From Nocardiopsis coralli (GTDB lineage Bacteria; Actinomycetota; Actinomycetes; Streptosporangiales; Streptosporangiaceae), in contig NZ_JADBGI010000018.1 in the NCBI RefSeq assembly GCF_014892575.1, forward strand, positions 57,370-121,369: a stretch of DNA of 64,000 nt, read 5' to 3'. Shown in pieces: positions 23,871 to 32,572 of this stretch. The first letter of the stretch is position 1; every line of letters begins with the position of its first letter. A program made the translations under genes and the position numbers. The notes under the pieces are model-generated. The model was not told where the DNA came from and did no database searches. It worked only from the letters and a program-made list of their open reading frames with translations.

Positions 23871-25734
23871 TGACGATCGGGAACCCGTAGTCGGGCGGGT
23901 CGAGCAGGCCCAGCAGCCGGTCGAGCAGCGACGGGTCCCCCTCGGTGTCCATGTGCGCGAGGTCGAGCCGTCCCACGAGCAGGCCGGGCAGCTCGCGCCG
24001 GGTGAGCGTGACCGTCAGGTCGGCGCCGTCCGGGCGCGGGTTCTCCGTGGTGATCAGCGCCCCGTTGGACAGCTGGGTCCGGTAGGTCGTGCCCTGGTCG
24101 GACAGCACCCAGTCGATCGAGAAGGCCTCGTTCCACGCACGCGGGCCGTCGACCCGGATCGACAACGACTCGAAGAACTGCTCGACGGGCAGCCCGCGCG
24201 AGACACCCATGAGCCCGGTGTTGGAAGGCGCTTCCGGGGCGCGCCCGCGCAGTTCGGCGGCGCCCTGGAGGTAGAAGTTGCGCCAGGTCCCGCACTCGGC
24301 CCCCCGGCCCAGCTCGTCGTAGACGGCGGCGAGGGTCTCGCGCGCCCTCAGGTGGCCGGGGTCGGCGAAGACCGCGTGGTTGAGCAGCGTGACGGCGAAA
24401 CGGGCGTCGTCCTCGTCCCGGTAGCGTTCGGCCTTGCGCACGACCTCGTCGACGCCGCCCATGCAGTCGACGTACCGCAGGGCGCTCTCCCGCGGCGGGT
24501 GTTCCCACAGGTGGGCGGGGTTTCCGTCGAACCAGCCCATGTAGTGCTGGTAGACGGCCTTGACGTTGTGGCTCACCGCCCCGTAGTAGCCGTGCGTGTG
24601 GCGGCGGTTCTCCAGGCCCGGCGGCATACGGAAACGTTCGGCGATCTCGGAACCCACCATGCCCTGGTTCATCATGCGCAGGGTCTGGTCGTGCAAGTAG
24701 GCGTACAGGTCGCGCTGCTCGGTCAGGAACGCGACGATGTTCTCCGTCCCCCAGGTCGGCCAGTGGTGGGACGCGAAGAGCACGTCCACGTCGTGCGCGA
24801 ACCGGTGCAGCGACTCGTCGAGGTAGTGCGACCACACACGGGCGTCGCGGACCTTCGCGCCGCGCAGGGTGAGGATGTTGTGCAGCGTGTGCGTGGCGTT
24901 CTCGGCCATGCACAGGGCACGGTGGTCGGGCAGCAGGAAGTTCATCTCCGACGGCGCCTCGGTCCCCGGTGTGAGCTGGAAGACGATCCGGACCCCGTCG
25001 ACGACCTCCTCCTGCCCGGTGCGCGTGATGGTGCGGTTGGGGGCGATGAGGGTGACGGTGCCCGTCGAGGCGCCCTGTCCCAGCCCGATACCGACCCGCC
25101 CCTCAGGCCCCGCGTCCAGGTGCGCGCCCGTGTGGAAGACGCTGCGCCGCGACATGGCCGGGCCCGCGTGCACGTTCTCCGAGACGGCGTTCTCCATGAA
25201 CCCGGCCGGCGCGAGGATCGGCACGCCCCCGTCGGTCACGCCGCCCACGCCCCCGAAGTGGTCCACGTGCGAGTGGGTGTAGACGACGGCGCTCACGGGC
25301 CGCGCCCCGCGGTGCTCCCGGTACAGCTCCAGGCCCGCGGCGGCGGTCTCGGCGGACATGAGCGGGTCCACGACGACCAGGCCCTCGTCGCCCTCCACCA
25401 GCGTCATGTTCGACAGGTCGAGGCCGCGGATCTGGAAGATGCCGTCCGCGACCCGGTACAGCCCCTGGCGCGCGCACAACTGCGACTGGCGCCACAGGCC
25501 GGGGTGGACGGTGTCGGGGCAGGGGGCGTCGAGGAAGGCGTAGGAGTCGGCGTCCCACACCACCCGGCCGTCGGCGTCGTACACCTGCCCGGGTTCCAGC
25601 CGCGCTATGAGTCCGCGGTCGGCGTCGGCGGCCGCGCCGTCGACGAATGCGTCGGCGTCGACACCGGCGTCCGCGTGCGCGGTGGCCGGTCCCGCGGCGG
25701 GGCCGGGGTCCGGTCCGGTGGCAGCTCCGGTCAT
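23863..25734 (-). CDS. Alkyl sulfatase-like metallo-beta-lactamase-fold hydrolase (SdsA1/BDS1 type)
   Basis: 623 residues from ATG 25734 with GGAGG upstream. MBL metal motif THSHVDHFGG (His154, His156, Asp158, His159), further ligands in ENATHTLHN and ASHHWPTWG, then the alkylsulfatase dimerisation domain (YGAVSHNVKAVYQHYMGWFDGNPAHLWEHPP) and a C-terminal SCP2-like domain. This three-domain layout is that of secondary or primary alkylsulfatases such as SdsA1, which cleave SDS-like sulfate esters. No clear signal peptide; the N-terminal 40 residues are Ala/Asp-rich and low complexity. Monocistronic. Confidence 0.88.
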   Translation of the reverse strand: MTGAATGPDPGPAAGPATAHADAGVDADAFVDGAAADADRGLIARLEPGQVYDADGRVVWDADSYAFLDAPCPDTVHPGLWRQSQLCARQGLYRVADGIFQIRGLDLSNMTLVEGDEGLVVVDPLMSAETAAAGLELYREHRGARPVSAVVYTHSHVDHFGGVGGVTDGGVPILAPAGFMENAVSENVHAGPAMSRRSVFHTGAHLDAGPEGRVGIGLGQGASTGTVTLIAPNRTITRTGQEEVVDGVRIVFQLTPGTEAPSEMNFLLPDHRALCMAENATHTLHNILTLRGAKVRDARVWSHYLDESLHRFAHDVDVLFASHHWPTWGTENIVAFLTEQRDLYAYLHDQTLRMMNQGMVGSEIAERFRMPPGLENRRHTHGYYGAVSHNVKAVYQHYMGWFDGNPAHLWEHPPRESALRYVDCMGGVDEVVRKAERYRDEDDARFAVTLLNHAVFADPGHLRARETLAAVYDELGRGAECGTWRNFYLQGAAELRGRAPEAPSNTGLMGVSRGLPVEQFFESLSIRVDGPRAWNEAFSIDWVLSDQGTTYRTQLSNGALITTENPRPDGADLTVTLTRRELPGLLVGRLDLAHMDTEGDPSLLDRLLGLLDPPDYGFPIVTP

Positions 25735-25803
25735 CTCACCCTCCGTTGCTCGAGCGCGGCCCCGGAACCGCGTGGGTCGGGGCGGCGGGTCCGGGTACGG
25801 CCG

Positions 25804-25834
25804 AGCGGCCGGTGCGTGCGGTGCACCGGCCGCT
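25804..25834 (-). terminator. Terminator after DUF1269 gene
   Basis: AGCGGCCGGTGC (25804-25815) and GCACCGGCCGCT (25823-25834), a perfect 12-bp stem with 7-nt loop, 12 bases beyond the stop of the DUF1269 gene. Confidence 0.6.
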
Positions 25835-25845
25835 CCGGGGACGTT

Positions 25846-26328
25846 CTACGGCCGCAGGGCCTCGACGAGCTCCTGCTCGTTCTCCTTGGACAGGTTGGTC
25901 TGCAGAACGGTGGGGTCCAGGGGCTTGTAGGCCTCCACGACCCGGTCGGCGGTCTCGACGTCGGCGAGGAGGAAGACCGCGCACCGGCCGCCCTCGAGCT
26001 CCCCGCCGATCTGGCGGATCATGTCGTCGTCGATGCCGATGTCGGTGAGTCTTCCGGCGACGGCCCCGGTCGCGGCGCCGACGGCCAGCCCGAGGAGCGG
26101 GTTGAGGAAGATGAGGCCAATGAGCGTGCCCCACAGCGCCCCGCCGGCGGCCCCCATGCCCGTGGTGTTGACGGTCTGGTGGATGCGGGGGCGCCCCTTG
26201 TCGTCCTGGTAGGCGTAGGCGGCGTCGGAGAGGTGCAGGAGTTCGCGTTTGTCGAGGTCGGCGGCGATCTCGAGCGCGCGGTCGGCGGTGTCGCGGTCCT
26301 GGACCCCGAGCACGATGAGCTGCGGCAT
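25846..26328 (-). CDS. DUF1269 domain-containing membrane-associated protein
   Basis: 160 residues from ATG 26328 (site weak). N-terminal soluble part MPQLIVLGVQDRDTADRALE, a Gly/Ala-rich hydrophobic central hairpin (GAAGGALWGTLIGLIFLNPLLGLAVGAATGAVAGRL, glycine-zipper-like) and an acidic C-terminal part with GRCAVFLLADVETADRVVE. This is the DUF1269 layout; members often appear in stress regulons and their role is unknown. Flanked by a terminator downstream; upstream to 26484 lies a 14-bp palindrome GGCCCGTACGGGCC at 26359-26372. Confidence 0.75.
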   Translation of the reverse strand: MPQLIVLGVQDRDTADRALEIAADLDKRELLHLSDAAYAYQDDKGRPRIHQTVNTTGMGAAGGALWGTLIGLIFLNPLLGLAVGAATGAVAGRLTDIGIDDDMIRQIGGELEGGRCAVFLLADVETADRVVEAYKPLDPTVLQTNLSKENEQELVEALRP

Positions 26329-26484
26329 GTGTGCGTGTACCCCCGGTGATCGGTGCCGGGCCCGTACGGGCCGTGTCCGGGCGGAGCGTTCCCGAGCGCG
26401 CGCCGGGTTAGCACCAACGGAGGCGACAGAACGCGCAAAACGCCTCAAACCGGACGCGCGTAGGGGGCTCGGGTACGGACCCGG

Positions 26485-27276
26485 TCAGCCCGTACGGCGG
26501 GCGGTGAAGAGCCTGGTCACGTAGGGGATGCGGACCCCACCGTCGGGGAAGTGTTCCCTGACCAGAGCGGTCAGGTGCGCGCGGGTGCGCTCCTCCCCCA
26601 GGTTCCGGACCACGGCCGCCATCTTGCTGGAGGACATCGCCATGCCCAGTACCTGCCCGGTGTCGAGCTCGCGCACCCAGCCCGCGGTCGACACCCCGGC
26701 CTCCGACAGCCCCGGCTGCGCGGACATCTCCGCGACGGTGTCGTACTCGCGGTGGTCCCGGCGGTAGTGGTCGCCGTGGTCCTCCATGAGCCGCTCGTAG
26801 GCGTCGAGGTAGGCGCTCGCCCGGTGGTCGCGGTCGTTGTTGAGGACCGCGACCGTGCCCCCGGGCACCAGGACCCGGGCGGCCTCGGCGTAGAAGGCGG
26901 GACGGTCGAACCAGTGCACGGCCTGCGCGGCAAGGACCAGGCAGGCGGAGGAGTCCGGGAAGGGCAGGCGCTCGGCCCGGCCGGCCACGTACTCGACCCC
27001 GCCGTGCTCCCCGGCCCGGGCGGCGGCGAGCATGTCGCGCCCCGGTTCGACCCCCACCACACGCGGGCCCGGGCCGAAGGCGTGGCGCAGGGTACGCGTG
27101 GAGATCCCGGTGCCGGCCCCGGCGTCCACCAGCAGCCACGGGTCCGGCCACGATGCGTCGGCTCCGGCCCGCACGTGCTCACGCAACCGGTCGAGCAGTC
27201 CCTCGGGGTAACCGGGCCGGAAACGGTGGTAGGCGTCGGTGAGGCCCTCGAAGGCCTGCGTGCGGTCGCTGCTCAC
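26485..27276 (-). CDS. Class I SAM-dependent methyltransferase
   Basis: 263 residues from ATG 27276. Motif I LLVDAGAGTGISTRTL (about residues 46-62), motif II VVGVEPGRDML, acidic/aromatic motif IV ACLVLAAQAVHWFDRPAFYAEAARVLVPGG. The AVHWFD signature places it in the Methyltransf_11 group near trans-aconitate- and ubiquinone-type methyltransferases; the acceptor is unknown. Single gene; the following bases to 26329 contain its putative downstream region. Confidence 0.82.
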   Translation of the reverse strand: MSSDRTQAFEGLTDAYHRFRPGYPEGLLDRLREHVRAGADASWPDPWLLVDAGAGTGISTRTLRHAFGPGPRVVGVEPGRDMLAAARAGEHGGVEYVAGRAERLPFPDSSACLVLAAQAVHWFDRPAFYAEAARVLVPGGTVAVLNNDRDHRASAYLDAYERLMEDHGDHYRRDHREYDTVAEMSAQPGLSEAGVSTAGWVRELDTGQVLGMAMSSSKMAAVVRNLGEERTRAHLTALVREHFPDGGVRIPYVTRLFTARRTG

Positions 27277-27332
27277 GGGAGCTCCTCGCGTTGGGGGTCG
27301 CGGCGCGGCCGATCCTACTGCGGCCGGCCCTT

Positions 27333-27370
27333 CCCCGGCCGACCCTCCGCCGCGCGGAACACGGCCGGGG
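27333..27370 (-). terminator. Possible terminator after GH20 gene
   Basis: CCCCGGCCG and CGGCCGGGG form a 9-bp stem with a 20-nt loop, between the GH20 stop (27397) and the next gene's start (27276). Weaker than the other hairpins. Confidence 0.35.
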
Positions 27371-27396
27371 CCGACACCGCCACGCAGGAAACCGGC

Positions 27397-29013
27397 TCAG
27401 TCGGCCGGCCGGAAATGGTTCCCGAACCCCAGCGCGTCCCAGAAGGCGCGGTGCGCGGCCAGACTCCGCCGGTGGCCGGCCCACTCGGTACGCCTCCGGG
27501 TCCAGGCCTTCTCCGCCACGCCTGGCAGGCGCGGCAACAGCAGGAACGCCAGGTCGTCGAAGCCCGTCATGGTCTCACCCCAGACCGCCGCCTCCACACC
27601 GGCCACACACGCACCGGGCGCCGCGGACTCCGCCGTGTCGTCCGGGTCCCAGGCGAAGGTGTCCGCCACCGTGATCGGTTCGTAGGCGGGCAGGCCCAAC
27701 CGCTCGCGGTCGTTCTCCTGGGCCGGGTCCGCACAGGCGTCGGCGTAGGACCGGTCCAGGTACAGACGCGAGTTGGGTGCCACCAGGACCGGGACCCCGG
27801 CCCGTACCGCGGCGGGTGCGTCCCCCGGCGAGATCCGGAAGCTCTCGGCCGCCCGGTCCACCACCGCGTGGTACTCCGGCGGCACCTGCGCCTTGATCCC
27901 CTCGGCGTCGAACTCGTCGGGCGCCCCGATCCAGTACTGGAGCACGTCCTCGCCGTCCAGCACCCCGGCACGCGCGGTCTCCTGCCACCCCACCGCGCGC
28001 TTGCCGGTCGCCCGCAGCGACCGGTGGGTGTGTTCGACGAAGCGGACGTAGTCGTCGTGCAGCATCCCGAAGGGCTCGTCCCCGCCCAGGTGCAGGAACC
28101 GTCCGGGTGTGAGTTCGGCGAACTCCTCCAGGACGTCGCGCGCGAAGCCGAGCGCGGCCTCGGAGTCGGGGTGCAGGAACCGGGCCCGGGGATGGATCGG
28201 CGGGATGTCGCCGTGGAGCTCGGGGTAGGCGTCGAAGGCCGCGCCGGTGTGCCCGGGCAGGTCCACCTCGGGCACGACGGTCACGTGGTGGTGAGCCGCG
28301 TGGGCGACCAGGCCGGCGAACTCCTCCCGGGTGTAGTACCGGCGTGTCCCGTCCGGCCGGGGCCGGGTCAGCTCCGGCCACCGCCTCGATTCCAGGCTCC
28401 AGCCCTGGGAGTCGGTCAGGTGCAGGTGCAGCACGTTGAACTTGTACAGCGCCATGAGGTCGACGACCCGGCGTACCTCCTGCACGGTGAACCAGTGCCG
28501 GACCACGTCCAGGGACAGGCTCCGCCACGTGTAGCGGGGGCCGTCGACGACCGTCCCGCGGGGCGCCCACACCCCGCCGGCGGCGTCCACCGTGAGGAGC
28601 TGGACCAGGCTGGTCAGCGCACGGAAAGCGCCTTCGGCCCCGGCGGCCCGGACCACGATCCGGTCCTCGGCGATCTCCAGGGCATGGCGCTCGTCGGCCC
28701 CGGGGACGGGTCGGGGGTCGACCCCGGTCGCCGGGGCGACGGCGGCGAACTCCGCGGGATCGGCCGCCGGGAAGACCCGCACGCCGGCGTTCTCCCGCAC
28801 CGCCTCCACCCGGAGCCCGTGCAACCGGTCCGCGCTCCGGGTGAACCAGTCGGCGGCCTCAGGGTCGGCCCCGGCCAGGGTCAGCCGCCCACCGACGCCG
28901 ACCCGCACCGGTTCGGCGGTCCGGTCCCGGAACGGTGCCGGAACCACACGCGGAAGCTCGGCGTGCACGTCCGTCTCAGGGGGTGTCTGCATCGAACTGC
29001 CTCTCTCGCTCAC
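27397..29013 (-). CDS. Beta-N-acetylhexosaminidase, GH20
   Basis: 538 residues from GTG 29013 (AGGAG 7 bases upstream); an ATG at 28992 is the alternative. N-terminal GH20b domain, then the (beta/alpha)8 catalytic domain: SLDVVRHWFTVQEVRRVVDLMALYKFN, HLHLTDSQGWSLE, and the catalytic pair Asp312-Glu313 in HLGGDEPFG, which perform substrate-assisted hydrolysis of terminal GlcNAc/GalNAc. No signal peptide, so it acts on imported oligosaccharides in the cytosol. Last gene of the importer operon, overlapping the ATPase gene end by 38 bp, which ties it to the transported substrate, probably chito-oligosaccharides or a related amino-sugar glycoside. Confidence 0.88.
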   Translation of the reverse strand: MSERGSSMQTPPETDVHAELPRVVPAPFRDRTAEPVRVGVGGRLTLAGADPEAADWFTRSADRLHGLRVEAVRENAGVRVFPAADPAEFAAVAPATGVDPRPVPGADERHALEIAEDRIVVRAAGAEGAFRALTSLVQLLTVDAAGGVWAPRGTVVDGPRYTWRSLSLDVVRHWFTVQEVRRVVDLMALYKFNVLHLHLTDSQGWSLESRRWPELTRPRPDGTRRYYTREEFAGLVAHAAHHHVTVVPEVDLPGHTGAAFDAYPELHGDIPPIHPRARFLHPDSEAALGFARDVLEEFAELTPGRFLHLGGDEPFGMLHDDYVRFVEHTHRSLRATGKRAVGWQETARAGVLDGEDVLQYWIGAPDEFDAEGIKAQVPPEYHAVVDRAAESFRISPGDAPAAVRAGVPVLVAPNSRLYLDRSYADACADPAQENDRERLGLPAYEPITVADTFAWDPDDTAESAAPGACVAGVEAAVWGETMTGFDDLAFLLLPRLPGVAEKAWTRRRTEWAGHRRSLAAHRAFWDALGFGNHFRPAD

Positions 29014-29866
29014 GTCGGCGCTCCTGCTGGCGCACCGGGTCGGCGACGGGGGCCGACAGCAGGAGCCTGCGGGTGTAGGGGTGATCGGGGTCCCGGGTGA
29101 GGCGTTCGGCGTCGCCCTCCTCGACGATCTCGCCCCGTTCCAGGACGGCGACCCGGTGGCTGAGGGCGCGCACGACCGACAGATCGTGCGACACGAAGAG
29201 GTAGGCGACGCCCGTACGCTCCTGGATCTCCAGCAGCAGGTCCATGACGGTCCGCTGCGTGGTCAGGTCCAGGGCCGAGACCGGCTCGTCGCACACGATG
29301 AGCCGGGGTGAGATCGCCAGGGCACGGGCGATCGCCACCCGCTGGCGCTGGCCCCCGGAGAATTCCCGGGGGAGCCGGTGCACGGCGTCCCGGGGCAGGG
29401 CGACGCGGTCGAGCAGCGCCCCCACCCCGGCCCGCGCCCGCTCCTTCGGCACACCCTGCGCGATCAGGGGTTCGGCGAGGGTGTCGCCGATGAGCAGGGA
29501 CGGGTTCAGTGACGTGTAGGGGTCCTGGAAGACCACCTGGATGTCCCTGCCGAGCGCCCTCCGCGCACGGCGGGACACGTTGTCGATACGGGTTCCGTCG
29601 AACGTGACGGTGCCGCTCGCGACGGGCACCAGGCCGAGCACGGCCCGCCCGAAGGTGGACTTGCCCGAACCGGACTCGCCGACCAGGCCCACGGTCTCGC
29701 CGGGCCGGACGCTCAAGGAGATCCCCCTGAGCACCTCCTTGCGCGGCGCCCGCCGTCCGCGGCCCGGGAACGACACGTGCAGGGCGTCGGCCTCCAGCAG
29801 GGGGCGGTGTGCCGTGCCCAGGTCCGGTCCAGGGCCCTCTCCCCTCTGCTCGCCGGTGGTGTTCAT
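28976..29866 (-). CDS. Oligopeptide/opine-type ABC transporter ATPase (DppF/OppF-like)
   Basis: 296 residues from ATG 29866, overlapping the preceding gene by ATGA. Walker [16 protein letters not shown]-loop VVFQDPYTSLNP, signature FSGGQRQRVAIARAL, Walker B LIVCDEPVSALD, H-loop LFVSHDLSVV, and the C-terminal YTRRLLLSAPVADP oligopeptide-type extension. Couples ATP hydrolysis to import by the permeases encoded just upstream. The family also includes cellobiose, chitobiose and other oligosaccharide importers, which suits the glycosidase neighbours. Confidence 0.9.
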   Translation of the reverse strand: MNTTGEQRGEGPGPDLGTAHRPLLEADALHVSFPGRGRRAPRKEVLRGISLSVRPGETVGLVGESGSGKSTFGRAVLGLVPVASGTVTFDGTRIDNVSRRARRALGRDIQVVFQDPYTSLNPSLLIGDTLAEPLIAQGVPKERARAGVGALLDRVALPRDAVHRLPREFSGGQRQRVAIARALAISPRLIVCDEPVSALDLTTQRTVMDLLLEIQERTGVAYLFVSHDLSVVRALSHRVAVLERGEIVEEGDAERLTRDPDHPYTRRLLLSAPVADPVRQQERRRERERQFDADTP

Positions 29867-31629
29867 CGGGTCTCCTCCTCACGGGGGCGCCACGGCCCAC
29901 GGGCCGGGGTGTTGTCGAGGACCGCGTCGAGCAGATCCCGGGTGTAGGGGGCCTCCGGGGCGGTGAGGACCCGTTCGGCGCTCCCGTGTTCGACGATGCG
30001 GCCCTCGCGCAGCACCGCGACCCGGTCGCACACGTCGGCGACCACCCCGAGGTCGTGTGTCACGAGCAGCACGCCCATACCCCGCTCGGTCCGGAGACTC
30101 CGCAACAGGGCGAGGATCTCGGCCTGCACGGTCACGTCCAGCGCGGTGGTGGGCTCGTCGGCCACGAGCAGGTCGGGGTCGCAGGAGACCGCCCCGGCGA
30201 TGAGCACGCGTTGGGCCATGCCGCCGGAGATCTGGTGGGGGTAGCTCGCCAGGACCCGCTCGGCGTCGGAGATCTCCACCTGGCGCAGCAGCTCCAGCGC
30301 ACGCTCCCGGGCCCGGGCACGGGAGAGGCCGAGTTTGTGGCGCAGCGGTTCGGTCAGGTGGTCACCGACGGTGAACGCGGGGTCGAGGTTGCTCATGGGT
30401 TCCTGGGGGACGTAGGCGACGGTGCTCCCCCGCAGCCGCCTCAGGGTCCGTTCGCCGGCACCGACGATCTGCTGCCCGTCGACCGTCACGCTGCCCTTCT
30501 CGACCCGGCCTCCTTCGGGCAGGAGGCCCAGCACCGAGAACGCGGTCTGGGTCTTGCCCGAACCGGACTCGCCCACCAGACCGAGGATCTCCCCCCTCCG
30601 CACCTCCAGGTCGATCCCGTTCACGACCTGCTTCGCGGAGCCGTCGTCGTGCGGGTAGGCGATCGTGAGGCCGCGGACCGACAGCAGGGCGGTGCGGTCC
30701 TCCGCGCTCACGGACGGGGCAGGTCCCCCGGTGGCCCGGGAACGGGCGCGCCGGCCGGTCGCGGCAGGGGCACCCCGGTCCTCCAGGACGTCGCGGAGGG
30801 CGGACGCCAGCAGCACCAGAGCGGCGCTGGTCAGTCCGAGGGCGAGGCCGGGCCAGAGCATGAGCAGGGGATCCCGGTGCACGTTGGTGAACGCCTCGTT
30901 GAGCATCGCGCCCCAGGTCGGCAGATCGCCGCTGCCGATGCCGAGGAACTCCAGACCGGCCTGGAGCCCGATGGCCATCCCCGCCACGAGGGCGGTCTGG
31001 ATGATGATGGGCGCCCGCACGACCACCAGGACGTGCCGGCCCATGATCCGTGTGTCGCTCAGGCCGAAGACCCGGGCGGCGTCGACGTAGAGTTCGCCCC
31101 GCATCGCGGCGACCGTGCTCCGCACCAGCCGGAAGAAGCTGGGCGCCACGAGCAGGCCGAGGATGACCATCAGCGTCCACACGGTCGGCCCGAGCACGGC
31201 CCTGGAGGCCAGGAGCACCACCATGGCGGGCAGCGCCATGGTCAGGTTGAACCACCAGTCGGCCAGGGTGTCGAACCAACCCCCGCGGTAGCCGGCCGCC
31301 AGCCCGGCCGGCACCCCGGCCGCGAGGGCGACGGCAACGGCGACGGCCGCACCTGCGAGCGTGAACCTGCCGCCGTGGAGGAGACGGGACCACACGTCCC
31401 GGCCGGCGGGGTCGAGGCCGAGGGGGTGTCCGGCCTCGGGAGGGTCGAAGGCCCGGCCCAGATCGGCCGTGTTCGGGTCGTGCGGCGCGATCACCGGGGC
31501 CAGGGCGACGAGCACGACGATCGTGCCCAGGACGAGGGCGGAAACGACCGCGCGGGGGGACGCGGCGAACCGGCGCACGGCCCCGCGGCGGGCAGGGGCG
31601 TTGCGCGAAGCGGTGTCGATGGCGCTCAC
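29863..31629 (-). CDS. Fused ABC permease-ATPase (DppC-DppD-like)
   Basis: 588 residues from GTG 31629, overlapping the upstream permease by GTGA. Residues 1-285 are a DppC/OppC-type permease: N-terminal helix [41 protein letters not shown], five more helices and the EAA-like loop [19 protein letters not shown] short basic linker (about 286-312) leads to an ATPase: Walker A GESGSGKT at 353-360, [11 protein letters not shown]-loop, [13 protein letters not shown] signature, [15 protein letters not shown]alker B. Separate genes are the rule in this family, so the fusion is noteworthy but occurs in some actinobacteria. There is no stop or start signal at the junction. Confidence 0.88.
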   Translation of the reverse strand: MSAIDTASRNAPARRGAVRRFAASPRAVVSALVLGTIVVLVALAPVIAPHDPNTADLGRAFDPPEAGHPLGLDPAGRDVWSRLLHGGRFTLAGAAVAVAVALAAGVPAGLAAGYRGGWFDTLADWWFNLTMALPAMVVLLASRAVLGPTVWTLMVILGLLVAPSFFRLVRSTVAAMRGELYVDAARVFGLSDTRIMGRHVLVVVRAPIIIQTALVAGMAIGLQAGLEFLGIGSGDLPTWGAMLNEAFTNVHRDPLLMLWPGLALGLTSAALVLLASALRDVLEDRGAPAATGRRARSRATGGPAPSVSAEDRTALLSVRGLTIAYPHDDGSAKQVVNGIDLEVRRGEILGLVGESGSGKTQTAFSVLGLLPEGGRVEKGSVTVDGQQIVGAGERTLRRLRGSTVAYVPQEPMSNLDPAFTVGDHLTEPLRHKLGLSRARARERALELLRQVEISDAERVLASYPHQISGGMAQRVLIAGAVSCDPDLLVADEPTTALDVTVQAEILALLRSLRTERGMGVLLVTHDLGVVADVCDRVAVLREGRIVEHGSAERVLTAPEAPYTRDLLDAVLDNTPARGPWRPREEETR

Positions 31630-32567
31630 GAGAGCCTCGCTTTCGGGTTGAGCCAGGCGACGAGAACGTCCACGAGCAGGTTGACCACGACGACCACCAG
31701 CACGGACACCATGACCACGCCCATGATCACCGGGATGTCGCCGCGGGTCGTGTACTGGACTGTCATGGCCCCGATCCCGGGGAGCCCGAAGATCTGCTCG
31801 ACGATGACGGCGCCGCCGAGCATGCCGACGAACTGCATGGCCAGGACCGTCAGCGCGGGTGTGGCCGCGCCGCGCAGGACGTGCCGGAACACCACCCGGG
31901 GGAACGGGAGGCCGCGGGCCCGCAAGGTGCGGACGTGGTCCCGGCCGAGCACGTCGATGACCGAGGAACGCACCTGCTGGGACACCCCGGCGACGGCGGG
32001 GACGGACAGCGCGAGCACCGGCAGGGTGATGGTGGACAGCCACCCGGTGAGCGACACACCGGGCGGGGTGTAGCCCACCGCCGGGAACCAGCCGAGCTGG
32101 ACGGCGAAGACGATGACCATGATCAGGGTGATGAGGAAGCTCGGCAGGGCGTAGCCGATCACGCCGACGGCCTGCACGGCGCTGTCCACGGCGCCGCGCC
32201 GGACACCGGCCCACACGCCGAGCACGAACGAGACCACGGCGGTGACCAGGGTGACCCCGCCCATGAGGCTGAGTGTCACCGGGAGCCGGTTGGCCAGGGA
32301 CTGCGTGACGCTCTCGTTGGTGAACCAGGAGTGCCCGAGGTCGAACCGCACCGCGGCGGCCAGCCAGTCGGCGTAGCGCACCGCGAGGGGCCGGTCGAGG
32401 CCGAGCGCGGCGTTGTGTTCGTCGACGAGCTCCTGGGGCGCGGCGGGCCCCAGCAACTGGCGGCCGACGTCGGGATCGGGCAGGGCGAGGAGGGTGTGCG
32501 CGAGGACCGAGATGACCAGGACGAGCGTGAGCCCCGATCCGGCTCTGCGCAGGGCGAAGGCGAGCAT
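31626..32567 (-). CDS. ABC transporter permease (DppB-like)
   Basis: 313 residues from ATG 32567; GTG 32576, which overlaps the upstream stop by GTGA, would add three residues. DppB-type topology: N-terminal helix then a long extracytoplasmic loop (LDRPLAVRYADWLAAAVRFDLGHSWF), five further helices, and the permease EAA loop RTLRARGLPFPRVVFRHVLRGAATPALTVL, then IVEQIFGLPGIG. Forms the membrane channel together with the permease half of the fusion protein encoded next. Confidence 0.9.
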   Translation of the reverse strand: MLAFALRRAGSGLTLVLVISVLAHTLLALPDPDVGRQLLGPAAPQELVDEHNAALGLDRPLAVRYADWLAAAVRFDLGHSWFTNESVTQSLANRLPVTLSLMGGVTLVTAVVSFVLGVWAGVRRGAVDSAVQAVGVIGYALPSFLITLIMVIVFAVQLGWFPAVGYTPPGVSLTGWLSTITLPVLALSVPAVAGVSQQVRSSVIDVLGRDHVRTLRARGLPFPRVVFRHVLRGAATPALTVLAMQFVGMLGGAVIVEQIFGLPGIGAMTVQYTTRGDIPVIMGVVMVSVLVVVVVNLLVDVLVAWLNPKARLS

Positions 32568-32572
32568 GTGCG

